Origin: CAZSSH01 sp964609825
GTDB lineage: Bacteria > Verrucomicrobiota > Lentisphaeria > Victivallales > Victivallaceae
Length of the DNA: 64,000 nt
Reading direction: 5' to 3'
Assembly: GCA_964609825.1 (NCBI GenBank)
Contig: CAZSSH010000009.1
Location: 375,064 to 439,063 of the forward strand
Part shown: positions 59,975-64,000 of the stretch, piece by piece
How the letters are laid out: every line of letters starts with the position of its first letter
Numbering within the stretch: position 1 is the first letter of the stretch
Notes under the pieces: generated by a model
What the model saw: the letters and a program-made list of their open reading frames with translations, nothing else
Told to the model about the DNA's origin: nothing
Databases searched by the model: none
Made by a program: the position numbers and the translations under genes

Positions 59975-62900
59975 TGAATCGCCAAGTTCTTACGATATTC
60001 ACCACTTTTATTTTGGTCGGCGCTTCGGTGGCGGGGACGTTTCCGGAGCTCGGTGAAGTTCCGGACCAATACCGTCTGCCCGCCGGAGCCAAAATTACCA
60101 TTGATGCCGACGGCAACTATGTTTACAACGGTGAAACGCGTTATTTGCTGGGGGTACAGGCTCCCGCCGGGGCTTCGGTCACCGACGTCGCGCCGACCTC
60201 CGGCTACCCGGCGGAGCTCAAGTGGCTCTACGAGACGCCATTAAATTATGAGAGCGCCCAGCGGCTCGGGTTTGACACGATTTCGACCTTTGCCGCCTTG
60301 AAACACTTGAGCGAACTCAAGCCCATGCTTAAATACGGCGACTTGTCGCCCCAAAACGTCAAAGCGTGGGATGATTTACGCGCTTGCGGCCTCCCGTCGC
60401 AGCTCGATTTTACCTGTTTCCCTTGGGGGGCGGGCTCGCTCACCGACGTTTTGGCCGCCGAAGCGGTCAACCCGTCGCGCGACCGGGAAAATAACCACTG
60501 GGTCCCTTATAATATTTTTCATCCGGCCGGGCGTCAGGCTTATGTCAATTATTGGAAAAAAGGCGCCGAGGAAAACCAACGCTTGGGCGGCAACCTTTTG
60601 ATGTACGAGCTTTTTAACGAGCCCGGTTACGACGACGACGGTGCTTATAATCGTCAGCTTTTTGTCGATTTTTTACAAAAAAAATATGGCACGATTGACA
60701 AGCTCAATGCCGTGTGGCACAGCAAATACCCGGACTTTGCCAGCATCGGCAACTTTAAAAACAAAAGTGAGTGCGCCGGTTTGCGGGTTGACTGGTCCAA
60801 ATTTATGGAGGCCGGATTCACCGATTTATGCAAATTGGGTGTTGACACCATCCGCGCGGTTGATCCCAATGCCCGGTTTTGCGTCCAGATGTTAGGGCCA
60901 TCTCAATACCGGATATTGCCGCACACCAATGTTAATATCTATGAAATCAACCGTTTTATGGAGGTTATCGCCTTGCCCACCGGCGGCGGGATATCGGGGC
61001 GCGGCTTTGATGCTCCCGCGGAGGCGGCGATCAATACCCCGGCCAACTCGTCCGGATTTAACGAAGGAATTTTGCAACGTAAGTTTTACCTCTCTATCGC
61101 AGACGGCAAACCGATTGAAAACGGCGAAACCTACATCGGGAGCAACTACAAGGCGACGTTTAACAACATTTACCTTGATTTCATGCGCGGGAGCAATGCC
61201 ACGTATTTGTTTGAATGGAGCAAGCGCGCGTGGGACTGGAAACCCGCCGGTACCCCCGAGGGCGGCAAAAAGATCGCCGAACAATTTCCCTATATGGTGC
61301 TCAATCCTTATGCGTATCCGGCCGAAGACTTTCGTTCGATCATGGACGCAAAAAAAGAGATTTTTAAAATCCAAAAATATTTTGCGCGCAATCAGCGGCA
61401 TGTCAAGCCGGAAATTGCTTTGATGCTTTCTTACCCGACCGAACGCTACAGTGCCGGGGTTGGAAAAACGGAGAAAAATGAGATCGTTGCCTATGCGGGC
61501 GCTTTGGAGTTTGCCCATTACCCGTGGACGGTTTTGGTCAACGAGGAGTTTACTCCTGACAAGCTCAAGCAATACCGCTTTTTGGTGGCAGCCGGGGTCA
61601 ATAACCTGTTACCGGGGACCGTGGAGATGTTGATCAAATACGTCAAAGACGGCGGGGTGCTGATTTTGGCCCGCGACTATATGCAAGGTGACGAGTACGG
61701 TAACGGGGTAGACTGGCAAGGGTTGTTGGACTTTAAGGTCAAGGAAAATGCCGCGACGGCCGGAGTTTTACAGTTGACCTTTGCTCAGGATTCGCGATTG
61801 CCCGGATCGATCAAGTGTCGCACCGGCAAAGAGATCATCCCTTCGGCAAGTTGGAAAACTGTCGGCTCAGTCGGGGCAATGCCCGCTGTTTTAGAAAAAT
61901 CGTTTGGCAAAGGCAAAATTTACCTGATCACACCCGAGCTGCAGGATTATGCGGTTGCCTCGGTGTTGGGCGGTATCTTTGCTCAAAGTCAACTGAAGCC
62001 GGTGATTTCGATCACCCGGGATCAGGAGAAAGATCTGGCGGTCAATGTTGAGGCTCACATTTCACGGCAAAAAGACATGGCGTTGGCCTTTCTTTACAAC
62101 TGGGACAACTACCCCAAGCTGGTGCGGGTCAAAATCCCCGGTTACTCCGGCAATGCCTATGATATTTTTGGCAAAACCGAGCTCCCGGTGGACGGCGACG
62201 GCGCCTTGGTGCTCCTTGAGCCGATGCAGCGGATGGTAATCGGCGTCGGCGACTGCGCCCAATTCGGCCCCTTTGCCCCGGCGGACGCGGCCAAACTCAC
62301 GGCTCAATATGATGAACTCAATCAAAAACTCGCCGCCGATCGTGAAAAAAAGCGGCAGCAGCAATTCCGCTACAAAGCCGATCTTTCGCGCTTAAAAGTA
62401 ATCGATCTGCGGAGTTTCTGCAACCGCGGCTTTGTCGACAATGTTTCCGATGACGGCACGGGCGGCTGGACCGATCAGGGGCGCGAAAATTCGCTCATCG
62501 GTGTCCCGTGGGGCGTCACCGAGCTTTTGGGGATTCCCTGCGACTTGATCCGCTACGACCAAAACGACAACAAAACTTGCATTGTCCTGGCCTCAAAATC
62601 GCAAAAAGGCAATTTGCCGACCGAAGTCAAAGACATCCCGGTCAATGCCAAAGTGCGCGCCTTGTATTTCTTTCAGGCGGTGGGCTGGTATGCCGACAAG
62701 GCTCCGGCTATGACTTACCGGATTCATTATGCTTCCGGCGAAACGCTCGACGTCCCGGTGGTCTGCGGCATCAACATCTGGGACTGGTGGGTCGGCAACA
62801 ACGGCAATGACAAATCTTTGATCGCCTGGCGCAATCTTGACGGCCGCGGCTTTTACTGCTGGCGCTGGGCCAACCCCAAACCCGCTGAAGAAGTCCGCAG

Positions 62901-63489
62901 TCTTGACATCATTTCAGCCAACAATAAAGTCGTGCCGATCGTGATCGGGATCACCGCCGAGGAGTATGACGGCAAAGCGATTGTCGAGTACAAGACCGTG
63001 CCGCTCGCCAATCTGGAAGTCCTCGGCTTCAGCAATGCCCAAGCGGAAATCGCCGGCAACCTCATCACCGTCTCGGTCAGCGAAAAAACCGGGCCTTGGG
63101 CGGGCTTTATCATCCGGAGCCGCAACCATGCTCCGGCGGCGCTCACCGAGGCCGACCGCGAAACCGCGCGCCTCCATTTTTTCATCAACGGCGGCAAGGA
63201 CAAATTCGGCAACGACAGCGGCAAGGAAAAGCTCCAGTTTCAGCTCTGCAAATACGAGCCCGGCAAACCGACGGCAGTGGCGGCGAGCAAAATGGTTCCC
63301 CTGGACAACTACATTGACGGCAAAGCGATCGACAACGACCCGGAGACCTTTCAGGAGGTGATCATTCCCTTGAAGTCGCTCAATCTGGACAAATTGCCGA
63401 TCAGTGAAATCAACGGGATTATGCTGCAATTTCGCGGCACGGGAGCGGATTCCGGAGTAATTATCCGTGATTTGGTATTCGAAAAATAG
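59971..63489 (+). CDS. Large secreted GH42-like glycosidase (beta-galactosidase type)
   Basis: The 1172-residue protein has a signal peptide (1-22). The catalytic barrel (about 75-430) has a GH-A clan acid/base, E217 in LMYELFNEPGYDDDG; E386 in ENGETYIGSNY is a candidate nucleophile, less certain. Residues 480-660 form a trimerisation / amidotransferase-like domain (LKQYRFLVAAGVNNLLPGTV; VKDGGVLILARDYM). The C-terminal half has two beta domains resembling carbohydrate-binding modules, ending in INGIMLQFRGTGADSGVIIR. It is exported and probably attacks the polymer whose fragments the cytoplasmic DUF4832 protein handles. ATGs at 59971 and 59974 are both possible starts. Confidence 0.87.
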   Translation: MMNRQVLTIFTTFILVGASVAGTFPELGEVPDQYRLPAGAKITIDADGNYVYNGETRYLLGVQAPAGASVTDVAPTSGYPAELKWLYETPLNYESAQRLGFDTISTFAALKHLSELKPMLKYGDLSPQNVKAWDDLRACGLPSQLDFTCFPWGAGSLTDVLAAEAVNPSRDRENNHWVPYNIFHPAGRQAYVNYWKKGAEENQRLGGNLLMYELFNEPGYDDDGAYNRQLFVDFLQKKYGTIDKLNAVWHSKYPDFASIGNFKNKSECAGLRVDWSKFMEAGFTDLCKLGVDTIRAVDPNARFCVQMLGPSQYRILPHTNVNIYEINRFMEVIALPTGGGISGRGFDAPAEAAINTPANSSGFNEGILQRKFYLSIADGKPIENGETYIGSNYKATFNNIYLDFMRGSNATYLFEWSKRAWDWKPAGTPEGGKKIAEQFPYMVLNPYAYPAEDFRSIMDAKKEIFKIQKYFARNQRHVKPEIALMLSYPTERYSAGVGKTEKNEIVAYAGALEFAHYPWTVLVNEEFTPDKLKQYRFLVAAGVNNLLPGTVEMLIKYVKDGGVLILARDYMQGDEYGNGVDWQGLLDFKVKENAATAGVLQLTFAQDSRLPGSIKCRTGKEIIPSASWKTVGSVGAMPAVLEKSFGKGKIYLITPELQDYAVASVLGGIFAQSQLKPVISITRDQEKDLAVNVEAHISRQKDMALAFLYNWDNYPKLVRVKIPGYSGNAYDIFGKTELPVDGDGALVLLEPMQRMVIGVGDCAQFGPFAPADAAKLTAQYDELNQKLAADREKKRQQQFRYKADLSRLKVIDLRSFCNRGFVDNVSDDGTGGWTDQGRENSLIGVPWGVTELLGIPCDLIRYDQNDNKTCIVLASKSQKGNLPTEVKDIPVNAKVRALYFFQAVGWYADKAPAMTYRIHYASGETLDVPVVCGINIWDWWVGNNGNDKSLIAWRNLDGRGFYCWRWANPKPAEEVRSLDIISANNKVVPIVIGITAEEYDGKAIVEYKTVPLANLEVLGFSNAQAEIAGNLITVSVSEKTGPWAGFIIRSRNHAPAALTEADRETARLHFFINGGKDKFGNDSGKEKLQFQLCKYEPGKPTAVAASKMVPLDNYIDGKAIDNDPETFQEVIIPLKSLNLDKLPISEINGIMLQFRGTGADSGVIIRDLVFEK

Positions 63490-63500
63490 CCATTTTCCCC

Positions 63501-63526
63501 CGATTTTTGCGAAAATCGATTTGCTT
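63501..63526 (+). terminator. Weak terminator-like hairpin after the GH42-like gene
   Basis: CGATTTT (63501-63507) pairs with AAAATCG (63512-63518), followed by a T-rich stretch. The stem is short and AT-rich. Confidence 0.35.
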
Positions 63527-63550
63527 TTTGTAAAAACTGCGCTATATTAT
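63521..63550 (+). promoter_or_regulatory. tRNA-Val promoter
   Basis: TTGCTT (63521-63526) is followed by TATATT (63543-63548; 16-bp spacing) or TATTAT (63545-63550; 18 bp), about 20 bp before the tRNA. Confidence 0.5.
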
Positions 63551-63567
63551 AAACCATATAACGCATC

Positions 63568-63644
63568 GGGCGTATAGCTCAGTTGGTTAGAGCGTCACGT
63601 TGACATCGTGAAGGTCACAGATTCGAGTTCTGTTACGCCCACCA
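63568..63644 (+). tRNA. trnV: tRNA-Val (anticodon GAC), CCA encoded
   Basis: A complete 77-nt cloverleaf is present: the acceptor stem GGGCGTA pairs with TACGCCC; the D arm is GCTC/GAGC with loop AGTTGGTTA; the anticodon stem TCACG/CGTGA holds the loop TTGACAT with anticodon GAC; the variable loop is AGGTC; and the T arm is ACAGA/TCTGT with loop TTCGAGT. The 3' ACCA is encoded. It reads GUC and GUU valine codons. Confidence 0.97.
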
Positions 63645-63868
63645 TTCCTCACTCAACTTCAGTTGAGACGTTTGGGCAAAGCCCAAAGGAAAGCCAGTTA
63701 CCCATCGATCAACCCCCATGAGTTCGTATCGTCAGTCGCTTTGTGCTATTTTTTATTACTTCAACATAAAAAAAACTTTTAATGTTGTTATAGTTGACTT
63801 TTTTTTAAGTCATAGTGTTTTTTATGTCTCATACAGCTTTTATTTTTTATAAATATCGTAAATTAAAA
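63645..63868. other. Gene-free AT-rich stretch with two hairpins after the tRNA
   Basis: CTCAAC-TTCA-GTTGAG (63652-63667) and TTTGGGC-AAA-GCCCAAA (63671-63687) are perfect stems just after the tRNA and may define its 3' processing or weak termination. The rest, to the repeat array, is very AT-rich. No integrase gene or duplicated tRNA end is seen in the window. Confidence 0.5.
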
Positions 63869-63870
63869 AC

Positions 63871-64000
63871 TTAGAAAAACTTAGAAAAACTTAGAAAAAC
63901 TTAGAAAAACTTAGAAAAACTTAGAAAAACTTAGAAAAACTTAGAAAAACTTAGAAAAACTTAGAAAAACTTAGAAAAACTTAGAAAAACTTAGAAAAAC
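63871..64000. repeat. Tandem 10-bp repeat with phased A5 tracts
   Basis: The unit TTAGAAAAAC repeats at least 13 times without a mismatch from 63871 to the window end, with a partial unit (AAAAAC) just before. Each unit carries one A5 tract, so the tracts recur every 10 bp, about one helical turn, which should produce strong intrinsic DNA curvature. The array runs off the right edge, so its full length is unknown. There are no spacers of the CRISPR type. Confidence 0.95.

Noticed and set aside
63871..64000. CRISPR array
   Set aside because: The units are only 10 bp and adjoin one another without spacers; no cas genes are present.
63568..64000. Integrated element at the tRNA-Val gene
   Set aside because: No integrase, no duplicated tRNA 3' end and no change of gene style are visible in the 356 bases available after the tRNA.

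Overview
The window looks like a chromosomal segment of a Gram-negative, diderm, saccharolytic bacterium of the PVC group, most probably Lentisphaerota (Victivallis-like). The sequence shows lipid A genes (lpxB, an LpxL-type acyltransferase), outer-membrane lipid-transport parts (LptF/G permease, MlaE permease, an AsmA/YdbH-like protein), diaminopimelate synthesis (dapB), many glycoside hydrolases and LacI-type regulators, FAD_oxidored proteins, and three prepilin-like proteins ending in a DGHV block. The phylum assignment rests on this gene style and is an inference. Most promoters follow TTGNNN - 16/17 bp - TATATT/TATAAT.

Layout. 1-2666: a GH78 rhamnosidase (cut by the left edge) divergent from a LacI regulator, with two operator-like palindromes between them. 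2667-8610: a CBM9-like secreted protein, an ATP-type phosphofructokinase, a YgiQ radical SAM protein and a Na+/H+ antiporter. The antiporter has its own promoter and a leader RNA ending in an intrinsic terminator directly before its ribosome-binding site. 8755-17965 (minus): a seven-gene envelope run (LptF/G, anchored peptide-binding protein, duplicated-domain secreted protein, dapB, lpxB, DUF2079 membrane protein, MFS transporter). 18027-23747 (minus): a very tight operon of fmdB, rsmA, a small membrane protein, a coiled-coil protein with a protease-like domain, and a membrane Ser/Thr kinase fused to an FGE-like domain. 23866-29615: two FAD oxidoreductases divergent from a PocR-AraC regulator, then a LacI regulator with a prepilin-like gene. 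29770-34270 (minus): a secreted GH5, then LpxL-type acyltransferase, proB and a family 2 glycosyltransferase. 34417-36435: a nucleotidyltransferase and NahK-like kinase pair for hexose-1-phosphate activation.

36769-37700 carries a consensus promoter, a cobalamin-riboswitch-like leader and a prepilin-like gene, followed by a GH4 enzyme. 39266-54513 (plus) is a long housekeeping run: ffh, an unknown membrane protein, mlaE, an intracellular GH5, lysS, recD2, a PurN-like formyltransferase, a YdbH-like protein and priA. 54516-55211 is a LOG-family protein. 55514-56518 is a secreted unknown. 56609-63489 is a compact carbohydrate locus (GntR/LacI hybrid regulator with palindromic operator, prepilin-like protein, DUF4832 protein, large GH42-like enzyme). 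The window ends with tRNA-Val(GAC) and an array of 10-bp repeats that phases A-tracts once per helical turn and runs off the right edge.

The most unusual items are the cobalamin riboswitch on a pseudopilin gene, the ion-antiporter leader RNA, the kinase-FGE / pseudo-protease operon, the repeated pairing of pseudopilins with sugar regulators, and the phased A-tract array. No mobile elements, CRISPR arrays or rRNA genes were seen.
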